Shown here piece by piece: positions 15,824-24,066 of a stretch of 38,120 nt of DNA. A model generated the notes under the pieces. That model ran no database searches. It was not told where the DNA came from and was given only the letters and a program-made list of their open reading frames with translations. The stretch lies in contig CAYXKC010000007.1 of NCBI GenBank assembly GCA_964465295.1, forward strand, positions 1-38,120, read 5' to 3'. Every line of letters begins with the position of its first letter. The first letter of the stretch is position 1. The stretch is from Methanolacinia sp964465295. Lineage in GTDB: Archaea > Halobacteriota > Methanomicrobia > Methanomicrobiales > Methanomicrobiaceae. The translations under genes were made by a program, and so were the position numbers.

Positions 15824-17260
15824 TCACTCCCGGCTGTCCTGCCGGAGGGTTGCTATGATGATCAGTGCCATTATGGCAAGGGCGGAGAGGAGCCCTGCTG
15901 CAAAGGTTAAAAAAAAGGCGTCATGTGTCGGAGTCGGTCCTAAAATCCCGTTTATTACTGTTTCCACCGAGAATGTGGCAAGAAAGATCCCGGTTATCAT
16001 TGGCCCGATCATGCCGCCGATATTCGTGCACGAGTTCAAAAGTCCGGTTGCGCCCGCTGTCCTGTCGGGGGGCACAGTCTTTATCATCGCAATCAGGTAT
16101 GATGTTGCAACCATGCCCATGCCTGCGCAGAATACCGTATAGAGGGCTGCAAGCGATAGAATCGAGAGGGGCATCAGGAAGTATATGAACGGTGCCGCGA
16201 TCATCAGCGCTCCGCCCAGGTACAGCGGTTCCCTGTATCCTCTTCTCCTGATCCAGATCCCAGCAGACGGGCTTGCGATCATATCCGCAATCGATCCCGG
16301 GATCATGACGCAGCCGACGAACAGCTCGCCAAGCATGAGCCCTGAGGGGGACTGGATAATGAACGGGAAGACCTGGATATACAGGAATGTCGTCATGTTT
16401 ACCAGGAGTGCCATTACCGCGATTATCGCGACCTGCTTCTTCTTCAGGACAGCCGGGTCGATAGAAGGGAAGGGAACCCTTTTTTCGCAAAATATAAACG
16501 ACAATGCGGCAGCAACCGTCAGGGCCGCTGAGATGGCGAAGAGAGGTGATGAAATTCCGTCCATATACCCCAGGGTGATTGTGGACATGAGGAAGAACAT
16601 CGACGCAAGAAGAAGCACCGCACCCGCCGGATCTGCTCTTCTCCCCGGAATCCCGGGTGAGGAGGGCAGTTTCAGGATTATGAGCGAGAGATGTGCAATC
16701 ACCACCGGGATCATTATAAAGTAGGTCCATCTCCACCCGAGAATGCCGGTGACAACCGACCCGAAGAATATCCCGAGAAGCGTGCCTGCCCCGTAGCATG
16801 CAGAGAGGACTCCGATTCCGGTTGAAACCTTCCCCGCCGGAAAATGTTCTGAGACTATTGCATATGCGATGGGGGATGCTGCAATCCCCACCCCCTGCAT
16901 CGCCCTGAACATGAGCAGGGACCAGATATCCCATGCAAATCCGGAGAGGATGACGCCTGCGACATAGAATGTGAGGCATATTGATAGAACCTTCTTCCGT
17001 CCCAGGCTGTCCCCGAGGGTCCCGAAGAAGGGGGAGAGGCCGGCACCGAAGAGCAGGACCACCGGGAGTATCCATGCCCCGATGATTCCGCTGGCTGAAA
17101 ACTCCCATTCGATTCCCGGAAGGGCGGCGACAAGCATGGATTCGCTTACCATCGGAAGGAGGATGCAGGCGGACAGGAGGATAAGAGCGGTGCCGTAGCT
17201 GAAGCTGTCCTCTTTTTTTGATGTATCTCCGGCCGGCAGTTCTCTGTTATTCAATGTCAC
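15824..17260 (-). CDS. MFS drug/metabolite exporter, DHA2-like (14 TM)
   Basis: A 478-residue polytopic membrane protein. The loop 2-3 motif A is present as FFGTLGDSLGRKKV, with motif B-like FRAMQGVGIA and motif C-like GAGTLLGIFFGSVVTGILGWRW. Length and hydrophobic pattern fit the 14-helix DHA2 (EmrB/QacA) branch, usually proton-driven exporters of drugs or metabolites. The substrate cannot be told. It lies on the same strand 55 bases upstream of the tubulin-like operon, separated by AT-rich promoter-like DNA, so it is probably a separate unit. Confidence 0.9.
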   Translation of the reverse strand: MTLNNRELPAGDTSKKEDSFSYGTALILLSACILLPMVSESMLVAALPGIEWEFSASGIIGAWILPVVLLFGAGLSPFFGTLGDSLGRKKVLSICLTFYVAGVILSGFAWDIWSLLMFRAMQGVGIAASPIAYAIVSEHFPAGKVSTGIGVLSACYGAGTLLGIFFGSVVTGILGWRWTYFIMIPVVIAHLSLIILKLPSSPGIPGRRADPAGAVLLLASMFFLMSTITLGYMDGISSPLFAISAALTVAAALSFIFCEKRVPFPSIDPAVLKKKQVAIIAVMALLVNMTTFLYIQVFPFIIQSPSGLMLGELFVGCVMIPGSIADMIASPSAGIWIRRRGYREPLYLGGALMIAAPFIYFLMPLSILSLAALYTVFCAGMGMVATSYLIAMIKTVPPDRTAGATGLLNSCTNIGGMIGPMITGIFLATFSVETVINGILGPTPTHDAFFLTFAAGLLSALAIMALIIIATLRQDSRE

Positions 17261-17322
17261 ATATATTGGTCCTGAATGGATTTAATCCCGGACCATGCCG
17301 TGAAAATAATAAAAAAATAGGT

Positions 17323-17721
17323 TTATTTTACTACGACGGTCGCCGTCCACCTGGTATCATCCGTGGAGGTCTCCTCCCACGAACGCTTGTAGATGCCGTC
17401 AATTGTGTATGTGCCGGTGCTGTCGGCGGTATATACCCAAAGATGCACTCCGCCGCTTCCGACGATCCCTTCTGCGACTTTGTCAGGGTAGTACTCGTCG
17501 GATACATATGTCAGTCCGTTTGCCGTGAGCTGCCAGGCGTATCCGGTTGTCGGGTTTTCTTTAAGCTCGACCCTGATCTCGCATCCCTTTTCAACCTCAA
17601 TGGTCTTTCCGTTGTCTTCATCATACAGCATGTATATGCATGTCCCCGTGCATCCTGCAAAGAGCATGAATGCCGCCAGGATAAGCGCCACACCAAAAGA
17701 ATATGCCTTAATCATTCGCAT
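17323..17721 (-). CDS. Chagasin-like cysteine protease inhibitor (I42), probable lipoprotein
   Basis: A 132-residue protein. The signal peptide ends in LFAGCTG, a lipobox with Cys24 as possible lipid anchor. The rest matches the chagasin/I42 inhibitor fold: NPTTGYAW at 56-63, the GSGGVHLW loop, and RSW near the end in place of the usual RPW. Chagasin-family proteins block papain-like cysteine proteases with these three loops, and archaeal homologs are exported. The gene stands alone, with no protease nearby in the window. Confidence 0.85.
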   Translation of the reverse strand: MRMIKAYSFGVALILAAFMLFAGCTGTCIYMLYDEDNGKTIEVEKGCEIRVELKENPTTGYAWQLTANGLTYVSDEYYPDKVAEGIVGSGGVHLWVYTADSTGTYTIDGIYKRSWEETSTDDTRWTATVVVK

Positions 17722-17816
17722 TCCTCCTTGTTCAGTCTATTATTGAGACTTTTTTGATATATACTCTCTTATGGCTTCGAATTTTTCCGAAGCAACTGCC
17801 GGAAAGGGCGGTATTA

Positions 17817-18476
17817 TCATCTCTTCCTCTTCCAGAAGGGCATCTTCAGGCAGTCGATCTCCTCTTCTGTATATTCGATCCACTCTTTTGTACAGGTATT
17901 GAACTCATCCTGTTGTACCGAGAATTCACCAAGAGCCCTGTCGAAGTAATCTACCCATTCGCCGGTAATCTCAGTCTTCTTAGAGAGCTCCCTGATTATC
18001 TTCCTGAACTCCTCCCTCTCTTTCTCTCTATCTTTCTTCTCTGCATCCAGCTCTTTTTCAAGCCGTTCAACCCTGGACGTAAGTTTGTCGAGCTTTAACT
18101 CCAGAAATGCCGCCTTTTCCTCCCTCCCCCGGGAAGGTGTGGGAGCCTGCGGTGATGGCACGGGTGCGGGCTGTTTCTTGCGTTTTTCCCCTGAAAGGCG
18201 TTCTTTTCTGACCTTATCCTCGATCTTCTCCCTGGTGCTCTTCTTTATTACCTTTCCCCCAAGCTCCCTGATAATCTCGGCGGGGTCGGTTCCCGAGGCC
18301 TCCATCGAGTGTATCTTTTCGACGATTCCCGCGGCCTTCTGCTCGTAAAGCCTCACCCTGCCGAGTATTCTCGAAGGTATCACCTGTTCGTAGTTCTCTG
18401 CAATCCTTTTCATGTCGCTTCCGGATATTCCGGCAATCTTTGCAATATCCTGGGCTTTAAGTGGTTTGTCCTTCAT
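17817..18476 (-). CDS. HTH (MerR-like) and coiled-coil protein
   Basis: A 219-residue protein. The first ~45 residues read as a helix-turn-helix of MerR-like type (LKAQDIAKIAGISGSDMKRI). A basic linker and a Pro-rich stretch (QPAPVPSPQAPTPS) follow, then a long coiled coil (about 118-175; LELKLDKLTSRVERLEKEL). The end is basic (FWKRKR). The HTH suggests DNA binding and the coiled coil suggests oligomers or a partner, but no target can be named. It is divergent from the KhtT/KhtU-like genes with a 73-base gap, so it might regulate them. Confidence 0.7.
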   Translation of the reverse strand: MKDKPLKAQDIAKIAGISGSDMKRIAENYEQVIPSRILGRVRLYEQKAAGIVEKIHSMEASGTDPAEIIRELGGKVIKKSTREKIEDKVRKERLSGEKRKKQPAPVPSPQAPTPSRGREEKAAFLELKLDKLTSRVERLEKELDAEKKDREKEREEFRKIIRELSKKTEITGEWVDYFDRALGEFSVQQDEFNTCTKEWIEYTEEEIDCLKMPFWKRKR

Positions 18477-18549
18477 CGCATACCCGATCCTAAGATAACC
18501 TATCCTTCCGGGAGCTGTTAAAATTTGTCAATCTCATGCAGGTGGAGGA

Positions 18550-19074
18550 ATGAATTGGGATATAATATATCGGATAAAATCCCAAAGATTTCCAATGTCA
18601 TTCACATCCAGGGATATGCCCGGTATAGGGACCAAGTACGAACTTGACACCGAGGAAGGCGACAAGGTCTCAATCGTCTATATGGAGGACGAGGGTGTCC
18701 AGCTTTATGTGAGATCAGGAGAGGGGGACTACTGTTCTGCCGACCTGACCCCTCCCGAGGCCAGGAGGATCGGAAATGTGCTTACAGGCGCGATACTGGA
18801 GACCGAGGAGGAGGAGATCTGCATGGTGTTCTCTTCGTTTGCTGATCTCAAGGTGAAGATGCATACCTACAAGCTTGGTGACAGGACCGCCGGGAAGTCG
18901 ATTGCTGATCTCAATATCCGCAGGAGCACCGGGGTCACGGTCGTCGCCGTCAGCAGAAAGGGAGAGAGCCTGCTTAACCCGTCTCCTTCGTATGTCTTTG
19001 ATAAGGGCGATTCGGTACTAGTGATTGGTAATCCCGAGCAGATGAAGCGTTTTGAGGAGGCATTTGTCCGATAA
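18550..19074 (+). CDS. KhtT-like TrkA-C regulatory subunit of cation/proton antiporter
   Basis: A 174-residue cytosolic protein. An N-terminal KhtT-type domain opens with FTSRDMPGIGTKYELDTE. The C-terminal RCK_C/TrkA-C domain contains LGDRTAGKSIADLNIRR and SYVFDKGDSVLVIGNPEQM. In Bacillus KhtT this domain binds nucleotide and gates the antiporter KhtU. The start at 18550 has GGTGGAGG close by. A second Met at codon 16 gives the typical family N-terminus and is also possible. The antiporter gene starts directly after the stop codon, so they form a two-gene unit. Confidence 0.88.
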   Translation: MNWDIIYRIKSQRFPMSFTSRDMPGIGTKYELDTEEGDKVSIVYMEDEGVQLYVRSGEGDYCSADLTPPEARRIGNVLTGAILETEEEEICMVFSSFADLKVKMHTYKLGDRTAGKSIADLNIRRSTGVTVVAVSRKGESLLNPSPSYVFDKGDSVLVIGNPEQMKRFEEAFVR

Positions 19075-20202
19075 ATGATCGAAGGAATTGGAATTGCACT
19101 TTTTGTATGCCTTGTTTTTGCATGGCTCTCTAAAAAAGCGAAGTTCCCTCCAATTCCCGCGTACATGTTTGCCGGCCTGCTCCTGGGGGCCGGGGGGCTT
19201 GGTATCGTGGAAGAGAGTACGGTCTCTCAGTTTCTCGCCGAGGCTGGCCTTTTGTTCCTGCTCTTTACCATGGGTCTTGAGCTCAGGCCGGATGAGATAT
19301 ACGGGCAGGGCCGCTCATTTCTTCTCTCGGGGACGGTGGATCTTGCAATAAACATCCTTGCCGGTTACGCCATTGCCCTTCTTGTCGGCTTCCCTGCAGT
19401 CGATGCGGTGGTAATCGCCTGCGCCTTCTATATCAGCAGTTCTGCGATGGCTGTATCATCGCTTATCGAGAACAGGAAGCTCGCCGCTCCCGAATCCGAC
19501 ACCATCCTCTGGATTATGGTATTCGAGGATATTATGCTGCTGCTTATCATCGTAGTGCTTTCCTCCGGAGGAAAGTCGCCTGTAGTCGTTGTTTCGACCG
19601 CTATTGCACTAATTGCCGGGTTCTTTGTCGTCTGCTACCTCCTCAGGGGATTTATCAGCGAATTTCTCGAGAGGTATGAGGATATCGGGTTGATTTTTAC
19701 ATTTACTGCGGTGATCGCCGCCGGGGGGATAGCGGTTGTCGCCGGAATTCCGTCAACACTCGTTGCAATAGCGCTGGGTTCCGCACTCTCGATTACAAGG
19801 CCTGAGTTGCTTGAAAAACACGCAAAACCGTTTAGGGATGTATTTCTAATAATTTTCTTTGTCTTCTTCGGGATATCGGTCGATCTTTCATCCGGTTTCC
19901 CTGTGGTCGAAGTTGTCATTCTCTCGCTTGCGGCAGTTGCAAGCAAATTATTATCTTCGCTGGTGATAGGAAAAGCGATGCACAAAAATTATCTCTCGGG
20001 AATCGAGATATGGTCGGAGACAATTGCAAGAGGGGAGTTCTCTCTTGCCATTGCAGCGACCTTCGGCTCTCCCCTGGTGGCCGGGACGGTGGCCGTCATG
20101 GTGCTGGTTACTTCCACTGCAGGCGGAGTGATGGGAAAATATTCGGGCAGGATAAAGAAATTCCTGAAGAAAAAGAGTTTGAGTCCCGGGTTATCTGGTT
20201 GA
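19075..20202 (+). CDS. KhtU/Kef-like CPA2 cation:proton antiporter
   Basis: A 375-residue membrane protein with about 12 TM helices in the CPA2 (Na+/H+ exchanger) pattern: FPPIPAYMFAGLLLGAGGLG, then FLLFTMGLELRPDEI and later helices ending in VMVLVTSTAGGVMGKY. There is no C-terminal TrkA-N domain. The regulatory part is the separate KhtT-like protein just upstream with zero-base spacing. By analogy it is a K+(Na+)/H+ antiporter for pH or cation homeostasis. Its last 12 bases overlap the end of the convergent cheW-like gene. Confidence 0.88.
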   Translation: MIEGIGIALFVCLVFAWLSKKAKFPPIPAYMFAGLLLGAGGLGIVEESTVSQFLAEAGLLFLLFTMGLELRPDEIYGQGRSFLLSGTVDLAINILAGYAIALLVGFPAVDAVVIACAFYISSSAMAVSSLIENRKLAAPESDTILWIMVFEDIMLLLIIVVLSSGGKSPVVVVSTAIALIAGFFVVCYLLRGFISEFLERYEDIGLIFTFTAVIAAGGIAVVAGIPSTLVAIALGSALSITRPELLEKHAKPFRDVFLIIFFVFFGISVDLSSGFPVVEVVILSLAAVASKLLSSLVIGKAMHKNYLSGIEIWSETIARGEFSLAIAATFGSPLVAGTVAVMVLVTSTAGGVMGKYSGRIKKFLKKKSLSPGLSG

Positions 20203-20682
20203 AGCGAGGAGGTCCTGGAGGAGCCTTGCGATATCCAGCCAGATAATCAGCCTTTTGTGCTTGCCCTTCTCCGCTTCCATCGATTCGGACTCTTTCTCGT
20301 CTATCTTGATGATGCCTTTTACATATGCTTCGTTTGAAAGCCCCCCGGTTACGGCCTCGATCTCCTTTTCGGACACCTGGAGGACGGAATGCACTGCATC
20401 GACGATTATCCCGACTATCGAACCTTCGGCAGCGTCGGGAACAAGGACTATGATCTTGTGCTCCTCCAGGTCTTCCTCTGTTCCTACAGGAAGCCCGAGA
20501 ATGCTGTTCAGGTTGATGATGTTGGTGATCTCACCCCTGAGATTTATAATGCCGGCGATGTGGGGCGGGGCACGCGGCACCGGCGTGATCTGGACCATCT
20601 CCACGATCTCCCTTGTAAGTCCGATATCAAGAGCATAGCGTTCGTTGTTTATCTCGAATTCCACGACGTCGATGGCTGTCAT
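20191..20682 (-). CDS. cheW: CheW-like chemotaxis coupling protein
   Basis: A 163-residue protein with a CheW domain throughout: VVEFEINNERYALDI, VPRAPPHIAGIINLRGEITNIINL and IVLVPDAAEGSIVGIIVDAVHSVLQV. CheW couples chemoreceptors to CheA kinase. It starts 24 bases after the receptor gene stop, so the two are co-transcribed. The C-terminal ~30 residues include an acidic/basic linker (ESESMEAEKGKHKR). There is no CheA, CheY or flagellar gene in the window, so the rest of the pathway must lie elsewhere. The 3' end overlaps the antiporter gene by 12 bases. Confidence 0.93.
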   Translation of the reverse strand: MTAIDVVEFEINNERYALDIGLTREIVEMVQITPVPRAPPHIAGIINLRGEITNIINLNSILGLPVGTEEDLEEHKIIVLVPDAAEGSIVGIIVDAVHSVLQVSEKEIEAVTGGLSNEAYVKGIIKIDEKESESMEAEKGKHKRLIIWLDIARLLQDLLASTR

Positions 20683-20706
20683 CTGTTATTATCCCTCAGG
20701 TAATTA

Positions 20707-22719
20707 TCATACCTTCAACTGACTTATTGTTTCCTTTATCTGTGTTGCAAGCCCTGTGACCTCGTCGATGGCGCTTGCGATCTCCTCGATGGATGCGCTC
20801 GTCTCTTCGGATAGCGCGGCAAGCTCCTCGATCTCGGTCTGGACATCGCCTGCAAAGCCGGTGCTCTTCTCTGTTTCGCTGACAACCCTGTTTGCGATAT
20901 TCGCCTGGTCTTCAATAGCCCTTGCAATCTCGCCCATGTTTATCGTTACATGCTCTGCACCCTCTACAATATTGTTGAGAGCCGTGATTGTAGCTGCAAC
21001 GCTTTCCGCACCCGAAGTTACCTCGATATTGGCTGATTTTATCGAATCGACGGTTTCGGTGCTCGCCTTCTGAATGGTTTCGATAACCTTGTCGATCTGG
21101 GCTGTCGCCTCTTTTGCATCCGTTGCTAGGTTCTTGACCTCGCCTGCAACGACTGCAAAGCCTCTCCCGTGTTCGCCGGCTCTTGCAGCCTCGATTGCGG
21201 CATTGAGTGCAAGCATGTTGATCTGGTTGGTGATCTCGTTGATGAGTTTTACGACATTGTTAATCTCTTTCAACTGGCTGTTGAGGCTTTCTATCTCCCC
21301 GACGCTTGCATTTGTAATGTGCATTACAGCCTCCATCTTGGAGTTCGCCTGCTGCCCCAGTTCCTCTGCCTCGCGTCCCATATCAGATACTCTGCCGGCT
21401 TCGTTTAGGACCTCCTGTGAGGTGCTTGCAATCTCTTCGTTTGATGCCGACATGTCGGAGATCTGCCTGTTGATCTCTTCCATTGTAACAAGGAGCTTTC
21501 TTGTCAGATCTGCGGATTTCTGCCCGTTGACCGCGACCTGCTCTGATGCCTTGGAGACCTCACTTGTGCTGTTGTTGGCGTCGCTCATGTAGGATTCGAC
21601 ATCTATCATGGCTTTTATGGCATCGCCGAATATGGTTCTGCTCTCTTCCATTGCCTTGTTGTAGTCTTTCTTGAGATCTTCGAGAGGATCGTTTTCCCTC
21701 ATTTCGACGGTTATAGTGAAATCTCCTTCGCTTATCGCTTTCAATCCCTTTCCGATATCCTGCGTGCTCTTCTCGAGAAGTTCGGCTTTAATTCTCTGCT
21801 CCTCCATTAGCCTGAGAACCTCTGCCTCTTTCTTCCTGATCTCCGTGATATCGTTGTAGACTATCAGGAGGTTGATGATCTCTCCTGATGCATTGAAGAT
21901 GGGGATGCCGTACTGTTCGAGGATCTTTGCCCCCGTAGGGAATTCGACTGTTACCTCCCCGAAGCTTCTCTTTCCGGTCTCAAATACATGTTTTATCCCT
22001 TCTCCCTTCTGTTCGAGGACCTTAAAATCGCGGAGCGACATCTTTGTAACTTTACCTGGGTCAATTCCGGAAAGTTCCCCGAATGCAGCGTTTACTACCC
22101 TGATATTCATATCCTTGTCGCAGAGAAGAATCGGCATTGGGTTCTGCTGGACGATTGTCTCCGAGCGTTCCTGGAGCGCTTCGATCTTCTTCATGTTTTT
22201 GGCGATCTCAACCTCCTCCTCGCGCTCCCGGGTTACATCGTCGAATACGAACATGGCCATATTGACGTTGCCTGTTTCGTCAATAAGCGGCACACCGTAC
22301 TGTTTGACGTATTTTACAGCTCCGCTTTTCAATGTGATCTCGAGTTCGCATTCTGTCTTCATCCTTGATGCAAAAACTTTGTCGGCACCATCTCCCTTCA
22401 GGGTTTTTGCCTTGTACATCGACCTGCTGCCGGAGAGGACTTCTTTTTTTGAGACTTCCATGAGATCTGTATATGCCTGGTTCACATCCACGACATTGAA
22501 TCCGCTGTCGACGATGATCGTGGCCATGGGGTTCTGGGCAATCATCATCTGGACGTTGTCTGTAGTATTTTTGCAATCCACAAGGAATTCTATCGCAGTA
22601 TTGACTGTTTCCGAGAGCTCAATAAGCTCAGGGTCTGTGAAGGCTTCGGAATCGATCCTGACCGAATGGTCGCCTTCGATTGCACGTTTCAGGGTTTTGA
22701 TAATGTCTTTTAGTTCCAT
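20707..22719 (-). CDS. Cytosolic PAS-PAS methyl-accepting chemotaxis protein
   Basis: A 670-residue receptor without any TM helix. A short HAMP-like stretch (about 5-45) is followed by two PAS domains (about 55-170 and 190-295; each begins NPMATIIV or NPMPILLC), then a second HAMP-like segment (320-360) and the MCP signalling domain (about 400-670). The hairpin tip NQINMLALNAAIEAARAGEH is intact. PAS domains suggest sensing of redox state, a cofactor or a small molecule inside the cell. I use the ATG at 22719, since GGGTGA gives good spacing and the nearby GTG lies inside that site. It pairs with the CheW gene just downstream. Confidence 0.93.
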   Translation of the reverse strand: MELKDIIKTLKRAIEGDHSVRIDSEAFTDPELIELSETVNTAIEFLVDCKNTTDNVQMMIAQNPMATIIVDSGFNVVDVNQAYTDLMEVSKKEVLSGSRSMYKAKTLKGDGADKVFASRMKTECELEITLKSGAVKYVKQYGVPLIDETGNVNMAMFVFDDVTREREEEVEIAKNMKKIEALQERSETIVQQNPMPILLCDKDMNIRVVNAAFGELSGIDPGKVTKMSLRDFKVLEQKGEGIKHVFETGKRSFGEVTVEFPTGAKILEQYGIPIFNASGEIINLLIVYNDITEIRKKEAEVLRLMEEQRIKAELLEKSTQDIGKGLKAISEGDFTITVEMRENDPLEDLKKDYNKAMEESRTIFGDAIKAMIDVESYMSDANNSTSEVSKASEQVAVNGQKSADLTRKLLVTMEEINRQISDMSASNEEIASTSQEVLNEAGRVSDMGREAEELGQQANSKMEAVMHITNASVGEIESLNSQLKEINNVVKLINEITNQINMLALNAAIEAARAGEHGRGFAVVAGEVKNLATDAKEATAQIDKVIETIQKASTETVDSIKSANIEVTSGAESVAATITALNNIVEGAEHVTINMGEIARAIEDQANIANRVVSETEKSTGFAGDVQTEIEELAALSEETSASIEEIASAIDEVTGLATQIKETISQLKV

Positions 22720-22873
22720 AACCGTCACCCGGGAAATTTGATTTGAATCCCCGGTTGTATAATTTATGATCTATTTTTTGGCAAATATTTATGAATGTTG
22801 AAACGGTTTTTTTTTGCATTTGCTATTGCATATCAATAAAAAAGATTTGCTGAATCTATTGAACCTGTTTAAC

Positions 22874-23323
22874 CTAAAAAAGCCTGTATATCAGGTAATC
22901 CCCATGAATTATCTCGCGCTGGTCGTAATCTGCGAGAATATTTGCCCTGTTCCCAAGTGCCAGCATCTTCTCTGCAAGGATCTCGATCCCGCAGGTCTTT
23001 TCGAACAGGATCTCAAGGCCCTCGTTGATCCTCCTGATCTCCTCGTGAGAGAGTTTTTGAAGCGCATCGGCAGGATAGCAACCTATATCGAAGTAGCTGA
23101 ATACGGATTCGAGAGATATGACCCAGAGCCTGTTCATTATCGCCCTTCTTGCCGCGACATTGGCTTCGATCTCAGTCAGCACCAGGTATGCCCTGTCCGG
23201 ACCGTAATAAAAGGCCTTAAAAGAGTACAGGGTCCCCTTTGAGAGAGTAATCTTTTCAGGACTGACCCCGAGATAATCGGCGAGCGCCCTGATCTTCTTT
23301 CCTGTATCCCTGCCTGAAACCAT
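22874..23323 (-). CDS. Unknown 149-residue protein
   Basis: I do not recognise this family. The first ~25 residues (KIRALADYLGVSPEKITLSK) could be a small helical DNA- or protein-binding element. The remainder is alpha/beta with a central YGPDRAYLVLTEIEANVAARRA and a C-terminal YDQREIIHGDYLIYRLF. There is no signal peptide, TM helix or metal motif, so it should be cytosolic. It stands between the chemoreceptor gene and the RPA genes on the same strand, with AT-rich gaps of 154 and 158 bases, and is probably transcribed alone. Confidence 0.65.
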   Translation of the reverse strand: MVSGRDTGKKIRALADYLGVSPEKITLSKGTLYSFKAFYYGPDRAYLVLTEIEANVAARRAIMNRLWVISLESVFSYFDIGCYPADALQKLSHEEIRRINEGLEILFEKTCGIEILAEKMLALGNRANILADYDQREIIHGDYLIYRLF

Positions 23324-23435
23324 AGCTTCTCACGTATCTTCAGTATCCGGTCGAACAATTAAGAGCCGCTGCCTCTTCTCATTGCCCGGTGGTAATTATA
23401 ATAGATACAGTTGATTATAAAAATAGATTTGATCT

Positions 23436-23463
23436 GCCCCCGGAACAAAAACCTTCCCGGGGC
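23436..23463 (-). terminator. GC-rich hairpin after the RPA operon
   Basis: Arms GCCCCGGGAA and TTCCGGGGGC (minus strand) pair at nine of ten positions around an 8-base loop, 18 bases after the stop of the RPA-associated protein gene. A T6 tract lies on its upstream side. It may end the RPA transcript, but the order of hairpin and T-tract is not classical. Confidence 0.4.
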
Positions 23464-23481
23464 AAAAAAGTTAATTTGCTT

Positions 23482-24066
23482 CTAGATTCCTGCTGCAACC
23501 AGAGATTCGTAGACTATCCGCCTGTAATGCTCTGTTGAGGTGTTATAGAACTCAGACGCCTTTCCTGAATCGTCTGTGTTTCCGAACTTCTCCAGCCTCT
23601 CAAGTGTCTGTTCTGCAGTGTCGTCTATCCACGTAAGGTATGTGTCCCTGTCGACAGATGTAATCGTCTCAACCCTTACTGTGACGAATATCGACCCGTC
23701 CGGGGTCTCTCTTATACCGGGCTTTCCTACAACGGCGGCAAATTCACCCTGGTTGATCTTTGCCATCTGCTGCATCGCCTCCTGCTGGTAGCTTCCTGCA
23801 TTAAGGAAGAATATGCCTGCCGGATCACGAAGCCTTGCAGTATAGAACGTATTCTGGTCGCCTCTCTTCTCTTTCTGGGTGACTTCACCGCAGATGAATA
23901 TCCTGTTGCATCTCTCGCCTGTCGGAAGAAGGACGAAACTTGGGCTCTTTTCATCTTCACCGTCCCTGAACTGGAGCCTGCACTCTCTCAGCTCTGCCGA
24001 GAATACCCTGACTGCCGGTTCGCGGATAAAGCTCCCCGCCGGCCTTGAAAATCCTCCTTTGCTCAT
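23482..24066 (-). CDS. RPA-associated protein (Rpap)
   Basis: A 194-residue protein matching the euryarchaeal RPA-associated family (COG3390). It has an OB-fold-like core: RIFICGEVTQKEKRGDQNTFYTARLRDPAG, then GEFAAVVGKPGIRE and FVTVRVETITSVDRDTY. Such proteins are co-encoded with RPA and probably bind it at single-stranded DNA during replication and repair. The start codon overlaps the stop of the RPA gene by four bases (ATGA), so translation is coupled. The C-terminal ~40 residues are helical. Confidence 0.88.
   Translation of the reverse strand: MSKGGFSRPAGSFIREPAVRVFSAELRECRLQFRDGEDEKSPSFVLLPTGERCNRIFICGEVTQKEKRGDQNTFYTARLRDPAGIFFLNAGSYQQEAMQQMAKINQGEFAAVVGKPGIRETPDGSIFVTVRVETITSVDRDTYLTWIDDTAEQTLERLEKFGNTDDSGKASEFYNTSTEHYRRIVYESLVAAGI

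Noticed and set aside
15921..17108. 395-residue minus-strand frame
   Set aside because: It is an alternate frame of the MFS transporter, rich in His, Arg, Gly and Cys with no helices.
21872..22741. 289-residue plus-strand frame
   Set aside because: It is antisense to the chemoreceptor PAS domains and has a Ser/Thr-rich shadow composition.
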